64,000 nt of DNA from Zelopaecilomyces penicillatus (GCA_005765155.1 VCCP01000008.1:248001-312000); one strand, 5' to 3'; counted from the first letter of the stretch, positions 13,084 to 26,542 are shown. The notes: generated by a model from the sequence alone, not told the origin. Made by a program: numbers and translations.

Positions 13084-14226
13084 ATTTTGGATTCGCGAGC
13101 CTGGAGGCTTGCGAGAGCCAAATGACGGACAGATATGTCGCCCTGTCTATACAGAGCTGAACTTGATCAAATACCTCCGTAATTTAGGCAGTAGCTGTCG
13201 ATGGAATCTTGCGACTCATCCCGCGTGTTCATTGTCGCGAAGTGGGCGAGGTGCGATCAGAGGGCTCACGTGCATTAGGCAGATTACACAATCCCTAAGC
13301 ACTTGCCATGCTGTAACAGTCAAGCCAGTAAATTGGGAAGTCACGGAAGGGGAGCGAAATCGGCAACAATGATGTTCCGGTCTTTTGGTGGTCCACACAG
13401 GTCTAACTAATACCGGTAATATTACATAGTAATAAGGCGGCAGGCAGCCATAATCAAGCAGCAATACGTCACGGCGGGAACACACGTAGTAGTTCCACCT
13501 GATTGGCAGGCCCTGAACGGCGACAAGTTACTGCAGCGTGCTGGCATCAGCCTGAAAACGTCATGCATGATGTTACAATCCACCTGCCGGGTCGGCAACA
13601 TCCATCCCCACATACCCGGATCTTCGGCCTCGAATCACACCAATCTGACTTTGCAGTGCGTCATCGAGCTGCGATGAGGAGCTGAACCTGCTTGTTCTGG
13701 CTCATGCGGTTGGCATCAGAAGCCACATCAAGCATGCAGGTTCTCGCCATGGCAACACAAAGAACACATCAAACCTGAGTTTGTCAGGCTCTGTTCATAT
13801 CAAGCACTGAACACGCCCGCTTGTTGATCTAGAGGTGGTGTATGGTATCACGCCAATCTGCAGGCTGGTTAATGTCTAGGGGGGTGCGTCCTTGGTGGCC
13901 ACATGTGCCAGCACCAACCTGACGGCGCATGTATAGATCTACGATCCTTGCTTCGATTTCTGGCGACGTCAGAGCCAACTTGACACTGGTTTTACATTCC
14001 CCTTTGTGCTATTTAAGCTGATGTACGGCTAGCAACAGCTACCCAACCCCTTCTTTCTCCATATCGACTACTGTAGTCCAACTTCATTTCATCTGCCCCT
14101 AATTTTGCATTCTGCTACCCTCTTGCCGATTTTCCAGCTGTACTTGACAACTCAGCATCCCCTCTCAGCCATAAAAATACAACATACAACCCACGTACTG
14201 CGCACCAGACATATCTACCCGTCGCA
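13084..14226. promoter_or_regulatory. Divergent promoter region of sgf73 and the hydrophilic-protein gene
   Basis: This 1.14 kb gap separates head-to-head genes, so it should carry both promoters. A pyrimidine-rich stretch near 14040-14150 (CCCCTTCTTTCTCC and similar) just upstream of 14227 resembles the CT-rich leaders of well-expressed fungal genes. The short frames inside are not convincing. Individual transcription-factor sites cannot be assigned. Confidence 0.5.
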
Positions 14227-15139
14227 ATGGAGACCATACAGCAGATAGCAACAACCGCCGCCAAGGTTGTCTGGGGCGAAGGAGATACCTCCCAAGCTCA
14301 TCAAGAGCCCATCTCAGGTGTCGGAGGCGATGTCTCCAAGGGTGAACCTTATGATGCCGGCAATATTGGTACATTGTCCCTGTTTACGCTGCTCACATCC
14401 TCCGATTATAATACACAAGGCATTTCCCTATCCCTTTGCTGCATGTTGTAGTAATCTCTATCTTGCAGTTCTTGTAGAGAAGCCATCACTGACATGAAGC
14501 AGATGCTGCAGAGACGACTGAGTTAGGGTCGTCTATACATGGTCAAACAGACAGAAAAGCCCATAGCCAGAGTCCGGATAAAGAACTGTACCCGACCCGA
14601 CATGATGAGAACGGTAACAACAAGCTACGTAGCCCTGAGAAAACGGGCATAGATGCGGGCGGGCTTAGAAATTCTCTTCCAGACAAAGAGGTTTCAAGTG
14701 ATACCGCAGTGGTGGCGGATAGCCCAAGACCCGTGGCAGTCGTGGCGAAAGAGCATGATGGAGACGCTGCTAAGTCACATGTATTCGAAAGTGAGGAAAC
14801 CCGGATGGCCCATAGTCCTAGAGATGACGCCAATCAGGAGAGTCAAGGGACTGGAGAGCAATATGTCAAAACCACAGGTTTGGCTGCCGATGGCGGCAAT
14901 TTCGATGCTACTAAGCCCGGTGCTGGAAGAGAGGCCGATCGTAAGTTCGCCCATCCATAGCAAAACAATTGCGACCTTGCTAATTAGCTCATCTTCACTC
15001 TGATAAAGGCATAATGGAGGAAAAAGGCTGGCGAAATGGTGACGAAACCCTCACTAGTAAGGACCATGAAAACCCGGGCAAGGGCAAAAACAAGCCAAGT
15101 CTTGGGGAGCGTATCAAGAACAAACTACACAGACAGTGA
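14227..15139 (+). CDS. Conserved hydrophilic fungal protein, stress/LEA-like, function unknown
   Basis: Three exons, 14227-14368, 14503-14940 and 15009-15139, give 236 residues. The protein is very polar and low in hydrophobic residues, so it is probably disordered. Recognisable blocks are the N-terminal helix METIQQIATTAAKVVWGEG, then EPISGVGGDVSKGEPYDAGN, VAKEHDGDAAKSHVF, QYVKTTGLAADGGNFDATKP with GAGREADR, and the basic tail SLGERIKNKLHRQ. Proteins with this block order are common in filamentous ascomycetes and usually carry uninformative names. Intron 1 is 134 bp with branch-like CTGAC near its acceptor, and intron 2 is 68 bp. The ATG follows a CT-rich leader. A role in stress protection is only inferred from composition. 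The gene lies within 0.8 kb of the AT block. Confidence 0.85.
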
Positions 15140-15899
15140 TAGGGAAATCTAATTCATACACAGAACGCTGTGAGGTAAATGTTTGTGGTGGTGGCGGTCT
15201 CATCAAATTTCATTAGTACCTGCCGTTTAATTCAATACTTTAGCGTGTAAGCCCTCGTATTTTGCAATGGGGAGTAGATGAAGAAATTTGTTAGCGCACG
15301 GTGGTGCTATCATCATTTTCATTGCTCATGGGGTAAGAATAGCTCAAAACACTGAAAGACACTTAGTTCCTGGCCGGCTGTCCCTTCTGTGGCTGCCATT
15401 ACTAGGATTACTTGAACATGAGAACTCTAGTCCAGATTGGCAAATACAGCGATGAATCCCCTCTTGCTCACATGTTGGTACACCATCATACTTAGCTAAC
15501 ATTAACATAGACTAGGCGCACGCATTTTTGTTAAGAGTATTACTATTCGCACTATATCCATAACACCATATATACCAACTGTGCCATAAATACATAGACG
15601 AAAATAAAGGCAATATAGATCATAATAAGATCATGATCTAGATCATAGTGTAGACTACGGTGCAGACCATAGCGCAGACTAAGGAACTAAACAAGCCATA
15701 GATCATATAACCCAACAGCCAAGGTCGTGCAATGGGCCTCAGTCACATGACCAGGTGATATCGCCCAGTAGGTACCAAGGGCCTGGAACTGCATAGAATT
15801 GAATCATAATTTTTAAAGGTGATCCTGGGCTTAGGATCACTTCTAAAAGCATGATCTAATAGGATAGCTCACAGGTTTAATCTTAATCCAGTAATAGGG
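15140..15899. other. Intergenic, gene island edge
   Basis: This stretch holds the 3' flank of the hydrophilic-protein gene and the change from normal to AT-rich composition. It contains a small degenerate repeat at about 15620-15690 (GATCATGATC and neighbouring copies of AGACTA/CAGACCATAG). I see no gene. Confidence 0.5.
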
Positions 15900-16360
15900 A
15901 TTATAACTCTAATTATAATCCAGGATATATATATATATATATATATATACCCTTAATTATTATTCTCTTAGTTTAGTCTTAATTATTTATTAATATATTC
16001 ATAGTTATATAACATCATATTAACTTTATAAACAGTGCTATTTATAGTTATATCTTTTATTAATTATAATAATACAGGCTTATACTACTTTAAATTCAGT
16101 ACTAGCTTTATATAGCTATTCTTTAATTTTAAATTCTAGTATAAGAGGTATATAAATAATTAATAAAATATAAACTCTTTATATAATACTATCCAGCTAT
16201 TTTAAAGAGCTTTAGAATAGTTTATTATAAGATTATTAAACAGGCTGTTATATAGGTTATAAAGAGATTATTATAAGACTATTTATATAGGCTGTTATAA
16301 GTTATTATAAGGCTGTTATATAAACTATTAAATAAGCTGTTATTAGATTATTATATATTA
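15900..16360. other. AT-rich flank of element A
   Basis: AT-rich sequence with a TA microsatellite at about 15927-15950 and several short repeats of the form GGCTGTTATA between 16240 and 16340. It has no gene. It is the target DNA into which element A inserted. Confidence 0.5.
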
Positions 16361-16365
16361 TATAA

Positions 16366-16539
16366 TATTATAAGCTTAGGTTTAAAAACCTAAGCCTTAG
16401 GTATAAAGATAAGATAGGCTTAGATCAGACCCTATTAATATAAATAAAGGGATTAGAATAGAGATTTCTCTCTCTTTTTAAGTTTATTAATATTATTTTT
16501 AATACTTATTTATAATAGCTATAAAGCTAGTTTATTATA
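16366..16539 (+). repeat. 5' LTR of element A
   Basis: This 174 bp repeat matches 43477-43649 directly and 5569-5741 in reverse. It contains a palindromic core (TTAGGTTTAAAAACCTAAG) that could form a hairpin in the transcript. Confidence 0.88.
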
Positions 16540-17548
16540 TTTAATAAACTTCTTTTTTATATTTTATTAAAAAAGGGATATATTTTTTAAAATAAAATAA
16601 TTATTTATATTAAAATATTAATAATTTATTTTATTTATCTTTGAAAATCTATATAATTAATTATAAAAAAATTAATAGATTATTCTGGATATAAAAATAT
16701 AAATTATTAATTAAGATTATAAAATTAATAATCTAAAAAAGAAAATAAAGAAATTTATTTATTTTAAATATATATTCTTTTTTTTTATTTTAATTATTTA
16801 ATAATAATAAAAATATTTTTAATTTAATTAATAATTATTTATTATAAAATTATTATTAATAAGGATTTTATTAAAGAATATAATAATTAATAAAAAATTA
16901 ATTAAGCTTTATTATATATTTAATTATTAAATATAAAATATTTATTTAAATTAAAATATCTTTTATATTAATTATATTAAAACTATATTTTATTATTATT
17001 AAATTATTATAGAATTTAAAATATTTAATTTAAAGAAAGAAATTTAATAAAAATAAAAATAATATCTTATCTTATCTTATCTTATATATAGCCTTTTTTA
17101 TTTAAACTAATAAAGATATATTAATAATTAATATTAATATAATAATTATAATTAAATATTATATAGGATTTAAAAAGAATTAAAAAAAGAATTAAATTAT
17201 TTTTATTAAAGATTATTAATTAATTATAAAATAGATTTTAATTAAAATATTAAATAAAAAAAAGATATTTATATTTATTATAAAAACCAGGAATATATAT
17301 AAAGCTAATATTATCTTATATAATTATAAAATTTTATTAATATTAATATTATTAATTTTAATATAATACTTAATTTTAATTTAAAGGATAAAAGAAATAA
17401 TCTATCTTTAAATTAAATCTTATTTAAAGATAAATTAATTATATAATAGTTTTAAAAAGGATTAATATTAAATTATAATAAAAAAAAATATTAAAGCTAG
17501 ATTAAATAAATATTTATTTTTAATTTTTATTCTTTTAATCTTTATTAT

Positions 17549-17743
17549 TATAATAGGATTAGATACCTAAGTATCTGATTATAATATATAACCTAGAAAA
17601 CTATTAATTATTAAGGCTTTGATAGCCTTTTATACCTAAAGGGTATAAAGGAAAAATAATTTAGCTTAAGTATAAATCTTATTATTAATTAATTAATAAA
17701 AGCTATATAATCCTATCTAATTATATCTAGAATTCCTTTTATA
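17549..17743 (+). repeat. 5' LTR of element B
   Basis: The first of two 195 bp direct LTRs. A third, more mutated copy is at 7138-7328. A conserved block near the middle reads AGCCTTTTATA followed by AAAGGGTATAAAGG in both nested LTRs. Confidence 0.9.
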
Positions 17744-17799
17744 ATTCTTATACTTTTATTTATAATTATTTAGGAATAATAATAGCTTTTACTTATCTT

Positions 17800-20700
17800 A
17801 TTATTAAGGAATTATCTCTATTATTAAAGGCCTTATTAAACCCTATAGCTTATTAAGGATCTAGGACCTTAAATCAATAAAACCTAATCGATCCTTTATA
17901 ATAATCTATAGGAACCTAAAACAAAACAATAATACTTCTAGCTAAAATTATAAAGATTAAAAAAATTAATACCCTCTAGCTTTATCTTTAAATAGCCTAA
18001 GATCTTAATATCTCTATTATAAATATCTTATTAAAAAAAAGATTATAATTTAATTAAAACTATAATAATTTAGATAACTTCTAGCTAAGAGGGTTAAAGA
18101 TTATTAATATTATTAAGCTATAATATTATAGAAGTATTAATAATAAAAAGGAATAGATTAATAACCTTATTTAAGCCTTTTAAATAGGTCTTAAATATCT
18201 AAAAAAGGGAGAATATTAAATTGCTTTAATCTTTAAAAATATAAAGGATAAATATAAATCCCTTTAATTAAATAAGATATAAAGCTATATTAAAACTAAG
18301 AGGAAAATCAGGGAAACCAGTTAAGAATACTTTTTAAAATAGAGTAAAACTTATTTAAAAGACTTTATTAATCAGATAGCTAAGATCTATAATACTTTTA
18401 AAAGAGCTTAATAATATAATTATTAATCCCTTATAGAATTCTATCTATACTTATTTAATTTAAAAGCTTATTTTATAAAGATAATTAAAAAGGAATTAAT
18501 TATATAATATTTTATTAAGCTTAAGCTAGGGTTATAAGAGTATATCTATCTTTATAAAGGAGCCTTTCTTAAGAATTAAGATAAGATAATATAGAAAATA
18601 GAAAGGTTTTAATATTATTTAAGAACCTAGAAAAAAAGGAGAAACCAGGACCTATAAAAAAGGCTGAATAAATAATAGAAATAAAGCCCTAAATAATAAA
18701 CTAAAAGAGGATCCTTTTTAGGATTATAAGATAAATAAAATTATAATAAAGACTAATTAAATCAGATTAATATATAATTAGTAATAGTTCTATATTAAAA
18801 AGGCTTTTATTAAGGCTAAAAAGGTTATAGGAGTAATAAAGGTAGCTATCTTTATAAAGGAAATAATTAAAATAATAATTAAAAAGATAGAAAGGGTAGT
18901 TAAATAGATTATCTTATTATTATAATCTATTATATATATAATAAAAAGGGTTATCTTATATTAGATTATTTTAATTAAATTATTAATATTATTAAGATAA
19001 AAGGTAATATTAAGGTAGGAAAAAATAATTGATTAAAATAAATCCCTTAGCTTTAATTAAAGAAATTATTATTAGAATAATAATCTATTTCTATATATTA
19101 ATAATAATAAAGGGGTAAATACTAATCGAAATATATATAGATCTGGATATATATATTAAATTAGATCTTATTAATAAAGTATTTATTAGAGTAAATAGGT
19201 TATAATAAATATTAATAAAGGATCTATTAAAGCTTTAAGTAATAAATAGATTAGGAATCTAAGTATATAATATATAGAAAGTCCTATTTATTATTATAGA
19301 TTTAAGAGGAATTAAATAAAGTTTTATTTAAATATAACTTAATATTAATTAAGATCTAAGAATAGAAGATAGCTTAATATTACTAGGGCTAATCTATTTA
19401 TAAAATCTCTGGATCTATTTAAATATTTATAATAGATACTAGTGGTTTGATTAGGAATAGGAAAATATTAAAATCTTATAACCCTATAAATTTATATAAG
19501 CCTATTAAAGTAAAGTAATAGTCTTTTTAATTATATATCTCCTAGAATTATTATTATTAATAGATAAAGATTAAGTAAATTAAATAGGAAAAGTAAAAGA
19601 ACTGCCTTAGGAATTATAAGATTATCTAGATATATTTTAAATAGATTAAGTAAATATATTATTATCCTAAAAAGCTATAGATTATATAATTAATCTATTT
19701 CTAGATACTATCTCTTTATATAATATAATCTATCCCTTATTATAAAGGGAACTAGAAGAGCTTTATACTTATCTAAATAAGAATCTAAAGAAGAAATAAA
19801 TTTATTTATCTAAGAGCCTAATAAGGGTACTAATTCTATTTATTTTAAAAAAGGATAGATCCCTATAACTATATATAAATTACTAGGGTCTTAATAGGGT
19901 TATAAAGAAGAATTATTATATATTACCCTTTATTTTAAAGATCCTGGATTAAATTATAAATATAGAATTCTTTATAAAAATTAATATAAAGGATATATAT
20001 TATTAGATCTAGATTAAGGAAGGGGATAAATAAAAGATAATATTCTAAATCTATTATAATTACTATAAATATCTAGTAATATCCTTTAGATTAATTAATA
20101 TATTAGTAATATTTTAATATTATATTTATTAAGCTTTAAAAGAACTGATTAATATAATATATATTATTTATTTTAATAATATTTTAATCTTTTCTAAAAT
20201 AAAAGAAGAATATATAGAATATATTAAATAGATCTTAAAAAGATTATAAATAATAAAGTTTTTTATAAACCTAAAGAAATACTATTTTTATTAGATAGAA
20301 ATAGATTTCTTAGGATTTATTTTATATAAAAAAGGGATCTTAATAAATCCCTAATATATTATAATTATTTTAGAATAATAGTAACCAGGAACCTATTAAG
20401 AAATATAAATATTCCTAGGCTTTTATAATTTTTATAGAAGGTTTATCTATAAGTATTCTAGAATTATAATACTATTAAATATACTTTTAAAAAACAGTAA
20501 GAATAGTAAAAAGCTAAGGAAAGTACAGTTAATTATAATTAAATATTTAGTATTTAAATAGCTAAAAGAAACCTTTTAAAAAGCCCTATTACTTAGATAT
20601 TTTAATTTATAATAGCAAATCCATTTTGAAATCGATATCTCTTAATTTATAATAGTAGAAATTATATTATAATAAAATAATAAAGGTAGATAATATCCAA

Positions 20701-22720
20701 TTACCTTCTGATTAAGGAAGTTTACTAAGATAAAGATAAATTATAAAATACCTAACCAGGAAATATTTACTATTATTTACTTATTTAAACACTAGTAAAG
20801 ATATATTAATAAGATAGTAAAACAGATAAAGGTTCTGATTAATTATTAGAATCTCTAATCCTTTATAAATTAGATTAAGCTATTAAAAAGGTAGGTAAGG
20901 TAATATATAGTACTAATACTATATAATTTTATTATTAAGCACTGGCTAAGGAAATCCAATCCTATAGATAGGCTATTAAGAAAGCCAGATTATAAGAGTA
21001 AAGCCCTATTAAATAGTAATCTACTTCTTATATTATAAAATAGGATAATTAAATTTATAAAGATTTAGATTAAGTTTATTAAAATATTAATAGATATCTA
21101 GGGTAATAAAAATAAAAGGCTCCCAAATCTAGCTAGATTAATTAAATAGGTTAAATAAATTATTAATAAGGTATAATAAATACCTATATATATAGCTTAA
21201 ATAGCCCTTTATATAGAGATTATATTTAATAAATAAACCTTAATCCCTTTAATAGTATTTATTAAAAATATATAAAGTAAAGATAAGGAGATATTAAAGT
21301 AAAAAGCTATATTAATAGAATAGAAAAATAAAAAAAAGGATATTATATAATCTATAGATATATAAGGCCTGGTTAGATATTAAGACTATATCTATATCCC
21401 TAAAGAAATTTTATTAAGAAATAAGTTATTATAATTCTATTATAATAATCCTTATATAGGCTATTTTAATATAAATCGAATCCTTAAGCTTTTATAGTAT
21501 AAGTTCTATTAGTGTTTTATGGATTAAGAGGTTAAGGAATATATTATTAGTTATAGTGTTTGTTAGGGAGTGGTATTATAATATTATTATCTATATAAAT
21601 ACCTTAATTCCCTATTAAAACTAAGCTAACCCTAAAAAGAAGTATTTATAGATTTTATTATAGGATTTTTATTTATTATATTTAATAAAAAAGATATAGA
21701 TATAATCCTAATAATTATAGACTGATATATAAAATACTATTTATTTCTTTTAATAAGTATAATTATTATTATAGTAGATCTTATAGAATTATTCTATTAA
21801 GAGATAGAATTAAAATATAGAGTATTAAAAGGGATTATATTAGATAAAGATCCTATCTTTATTAATAAGTTTTGGTTAGAATTTTATTATATATCCTAAA
21901 TAAAGAAAAGGCTTTTAATAATATTTTACCCTTAAATTAATAAGTAAATAAAATAGATAAATTAAATACTAGAATATTATTTATATTGCTTTTTAGTAGA
22001 AGAATAAATAGCTTAAATAAAGCTTCTTTAAATAATATAATTTATTTATAATTCTATAATCTTTATAATAATTAGCTACTCTCTTAATAAAGTATTATTT
22101 AATTATAAATCAGGTTTTTTAAATATTAAGGATAATATTATAAAGAGGGAGATATTAATAGTATAAAACTGGTTAGAGAAATTAATAGAAGTATAAGAAA
22201 TATTAATAAAATACTAGTAATAAGCAATTAAAGCCTAGGCTAGAAATTATAATAAATTATATATACCCTTAACACTTTAAAAAAGGGATATAGTTATATT
22301 AAATATAAAGAATCTATACTTAAAGATAAAAAGGAAGTTAGTATTAAGATTTATTAATCTATTCTAAATCTTATAAAAGATTAGAATATAAATATATTAA
22401 TTAATATTACCTAAGTAATATTTATAGATTTATAATATATTCTATATTAATCTATTAGAATTATAGATATAATAAGTAAAGGATCTTAATAATAGCTTAT
22501 TAATACTAGAATTAAAAGATAAAGAGGAATAGGAGATTAAAAAAATCAGAGATTAATTAAAAATTAAAAGAGAATTATATTATCTAATTAAATAACTAGA
22601 TTAGCTTTTAGAATATAATTAATAGATTCTAGTTAATAAGATAAATACTTTAAAGTTAATAAAAGTATTTAAAAAGAATCAGGTAAAAAGGAAGTATAAG
22701 CCAGATAAAGATATAGTATA
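17800..22720 (+). pseudogene. gag-pol relic of element B with chromodomain
   Basis: Conceptual translation across stops shows a full Ty3/gypsy order. At 18928-18969 a CCHC zinc knuckle is recognisable by spacing, with its Cys and His codons all turned to TAT. The RT box is Y-F-N-N at 20169-20180, followed by ILIFSKIKEEYIEYIK. RNase H follows at about 20520-20800 (RKFTKIKINYKIPNQE). The integrase zinc-binding region lies near 21380-21560 with CFMD and CQGVVL, and the catalytic core begins near 21650. An FYP-INK-type block near 21925 corresponds to the HPQTDGQ region. A chromodomain-like segment (EIKKIRD, ELYYLIK) lies at about 22500-22700. Each broken catalytic residue fits C-to-T or G-to-A change. 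The chromodomain would have targeted integration to heterochromatin. Confidence 0.85.
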
Positions 22721-23789
22721 GCAGGATAAAAATACTATAGAGTTATAATTATAAATAAAAAAAATTTAAAAATTATATATTAGAGAATAATATTTTATTT
22801 TATATCTTTTAATCTATTATAAGTAGGTAATAAAAAGATAGGGAAAGGATATAAATAATATAATAAAAAGCCTTTTATTATAAAATAAAATCAGAAATTA
22901 GAGATTAAAGCTAGTAGCTTAATAATATACTAATAAACCCTAAGCTATACCTATTCGAAATTAAATAGTTATATATACTTAAGTTTATTATTAAGCTTAT
23001 TTAATATTAACTTATTCTCTTGTATTATAGTAATAATAGTAGTATAAGCTATATATTTAATATATTATTAAGATATAAAGCTAGTATTTATTTAGATAAA
23101 ATAAAGGCTTTATATAGCCTTTTATTTAATTAAGTTAGTATAATATAGGGCCTTAAGATTTATCTATTAAGCCTAAGTAACCTATTATTAAATCAGTATT
23201 AAAATATAAGTGAAATATTTATAGATTTACTTAAATATCCTATTGTTTTTAAGGGTAGGGCTATTAGATAGTTAATAATATTTAATAGGCTTTCTCTTTC
23301 TTCTTATAAGCTTTATTAGTTTTAATTTAAGCCTTAATAGAGCTAGTGATATTATAAGCCTGGTAATATATAATCTCTATTAATTTAAAGGTATAATAAA
23401 GCTTAAGCAATATATTAATAATTTATTAAGTAAATTTATCTATAAAAATAAAAGGGTTATCCTTATTAAAATCACTATCCTTATTAAGGATATATATATC
23501 TAGTATTATATTTAAAAAGTTAAGTATATTACTTAGCTTTTAGGTATTATCTAGTATAAGGGCTATAGGTTTAAATATTATTAAATTATTAATGAAATCT
23601 ATTTAAATAGTATAGATTAATATACTATTAATAGGTATTATTCCTGTTATTATATTATTAGTAATATATTAATTTAATATTAATAAATAGATATTAGATT
23701 AATATTATCTTATTAAGCTTAATCTATCCTTTTATTATCTTAGTATCTATTACTATAATTATTTATATATAATATATATATTATATATA

Positions 23790-26542
23790 GAGTATTACTA
23801 TTTATATATTACTTTTTTGCTATTCATATATTAATGGCCTATACACACTCCACCATATACCCCTCCACTAACTTTACCACACCCTTATATACAAATTATA
23901 ATATATTAAGCTAGAATTTTTTATAAGCTACCATCAATACAACAGCAATTTAATTCCTTAATTAAACTAGCTAGCTATACTATATAAGGCCAGCCTAATT
24001 CCTTTAAATCCATACTCTTCTTTAAAGTATTATACTTTAAATCATATGCTTAGCTATATAGTATAATCTAAACTTCCTATCCCTAGCACCTCCAGTACCT
24101 CCAGTATAGAAGCCAGTATAACCTCTTATCCTACTTAAAATCACTATTACTTATTAATTGGATTATTACTTAACTAATCAATAAACAGAGCCTAACTTAA
24201 GGCTTCCTTGATCTTATATCCTAAAGGCTCTCTGTAAATGCTAGTATTGAGTCTCCATGAAGCCGGCTGGCTTACACAGGGCAAGCGGGCATACCCATGC
24301 CCACACCCGTACGCGCTCTATATAGCCAGAATAGCTTCACTTTCCTCTATGCCTTATATACTAAGCTCAGATGGTATTAGCAGCTTCTTATTTATCACAA
24401 GACATAGACAGCCACAAAGGTTTTCAATAATATCAGAATCACGGATTCAAAGCAGTGATTCTTCCAAATCCTAATAATTAAATTAGCTAGGATCTTCTAT
24501 AATAAACAGGGCTCTCTTTACTAATAGCTTTTTAAGCCACCAATAAGGATAAATATCCTCCTTATAGAGTAACTCTATAGCCTCTAGCTTCTATAGAATA
24601 AGATATATATAAGGGAGCCTATACTACTATATAAAGTGATTACTATAAGATTTAAGTAATATAGCTTTATAGATTAATAATAGAATCATAACTAAAGCTA
24701 GCTAATATTATTTATTAACTAAATTAATAGCTATATATATAATAGCAGTGGTTATATTACCAAGCCAAGCCTACCCAAGGAATTAAAGCTATTAATATAT
24801 CTATATTATAATAGCCTTTTTAATATATATATACTCTTTTTATTATACTATTTATTATATTAAATTAAAGAGGAAATAAAGATTTATATATCTATTAATT
24901 AGATAGGATTTTAGATCTTTATATACTATTTTAATAGGGCTATTAATTTATTAATTAAAGTTATAATATTCATTAAGATAATACTTTACCCACTGCCTAT
25001 ACCAAGGTATATATTCCTTTAAAATATATATTAAGATATAATTTTAATAACCACTATATATAACCTTTATCTTTTACTATACCTTAAAGAAATCAACTTC
25101 CTATAATATATAGATAATAACCTATCAAGCTTTAAATATAGTATCTTAGCTATAATTATTAGGGCTAGAGCTAGAGGCTATATCAGCCTTAATAAGCTAT
25201 TACTCTATCTCTCATATAGTTAAATTATCATCAATTTCCTTAATCTCAATATCTTCAATACTATTAAGAGCTATAGAGATATTCAGGTCTCTCTAGTATA
25301 ATTAAATCTTTAACTTTATATTAGTATTTATATAATAAATATAAAGCTATTATTATAAATCTAGAAAAGTCAGATCTAAAGCTCTCTTTAAAGCTATTTC
25401 CTTATTAATAATAATTATATATAGTATATAAATATTAAGCTAGCTATAAAAATCATAAAGCTACTTATAAAGCCATTGAAATCCAATCTCTTTCTCTATA
25501 TTAATAAGGCTAAAGGCAAAATTTATAAGGGATTTCTAATCAATAATACTAATAACCTAAAAAAGATAGAGTTTAAAGCAATTAGTCTTATATATATTAT
25601 CTATACCAAGAACCTTAGGAAAACACTTTTATATAACTTTATATTATAGAAAAGTCTATAAAATAGCCTTAAGCTTATTATTAGGAGAGAACTTTATATA
25701 ATACTATAAGCCACCCTTCTTAAGGGCCTTAATAAAGGCTTATATTACTATAAGGCCTCCAAAGCTAGTAGCATAAAGCTTCTAACAGTTATTATAGATA
25801 TCCTTTTAAATAAAAAAGCTAGCTTTTATAAGGCTTAAAGACTTTAGGATATTATATATCTCACAGGCAGCTAGGCTATAGTTTTTAATAAGTATACCCT
25901 AAAGCATCTATTATAACTCTATATAGCAATATAGTATAGGATACACAAAGGCATCTAATAACAGTAGATAGTTATATTCACTTTCTATTATATAAAAAGT
26001 CCATTTCTAGTTTAACTTTAGTATAGCTAAAGCAATAATCTTAAACTTATAATCTAATTATCTAATAAAAGCCTATCAAAGCCCTAGGCTAGTGAAAGCT
26101 CTTACCCCAGCCCTATCATACACAAAAGTATAGGAAGATAGAGTCTTAATACTATCACTATTAAAATCATAAGGATTATATAATAATTTCTTCATTAAAG
26201 CTATACCATTATTATAATAAAAATTCTAAAGGAATTCATAAAGCTCAGCAAAGGATACATATATCACTAACAGCAGTATTAAGGGCAGAAATAAGGTAGC
26301 TATATTATTAAAGTATTAAGGGAGATAAAGTTATAATATTATAAGTTGAATACAAAGGTGGAATTATAACAAGGTTATTATAGGGCTATATATAACTTTT
26401 ACAGCATCCTTTAAAGTACCAGCCTTACACAGCCAAATTTGGGTATACAGGCCTAGGATAGAGGGGTATATATAGAAAATAAGCTATACACAGGCCACTA
26501 ATATACAAATAGCAAAAAAGTAATATATGAATAGCAATACTC
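23790..26542 (-). mobile_element. Mutator-like element (MULE) nested in element B
   Basis: Terminal inverted repeats join 23790-23880 with 26455-26542. About 56 bp is closely matched (GAGTATTACTATTTATATAT on the left against GAGTATTGCTATTCATATAT in reverse on the right), and weaker matching continues to about 90 bp through CATATACCCCTC. The 8 bp TATATATA flanks both ends (23782-23789 and 26543-26550), though this motif is common here. The enclosed minus-strand relic resembles a MULE transposase. Long inverted repeats and 8-10 bp duplications are typical of that superfamily, including fungal Hop-type elements. It is markedly richer in C on the plus strand than the surrounding element. Confidence 0.8.
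24190..26400 (-). pseudogene. MULE transposase relic
   Basis: Read on the minus strand across stops, the segment around 25622-25552 gives KVLGIDNIYKTNCFKLYLF, the first-Asp region of the MULE DDE domain (normally LLDxTYKTN). Then come FQVISIIDQKSLINFAFSL and IEKEIGFQWLYKQL, and IIIINKEIALKRAL at about 25430-25383, where the second catalytic Asp has become Asn. After that comes YIYYINTNIK, matching the C-x-x-H block. Downstream, YKEDIYPYWWLKSY near 24540 resembles the conserved C-terminal part of fungal MULE transposases. The limits of the gene are approximate and no intact frame remains. It would have cut and pasted the element in the nucleus. Confidence 0.75.

Noticed and set aside
24238..24474. 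78-codon plus-strand frame in unusually GC-rich sequence
   Set aside because: It is antisense to the MULE transposase relic, whose minus-strand reading gives the family-like blocks. It reflects one-sided loss of bases, not a gene.
23790..26542. hAT superfamily assignment suggested by the 8 bp flanking duplication
   Set aside because: The inverted repeats are long and the minus-strand relic has the MULE DDE block order rather than hAT motifs. The TATATATA flank is weak evidence in this sequence.
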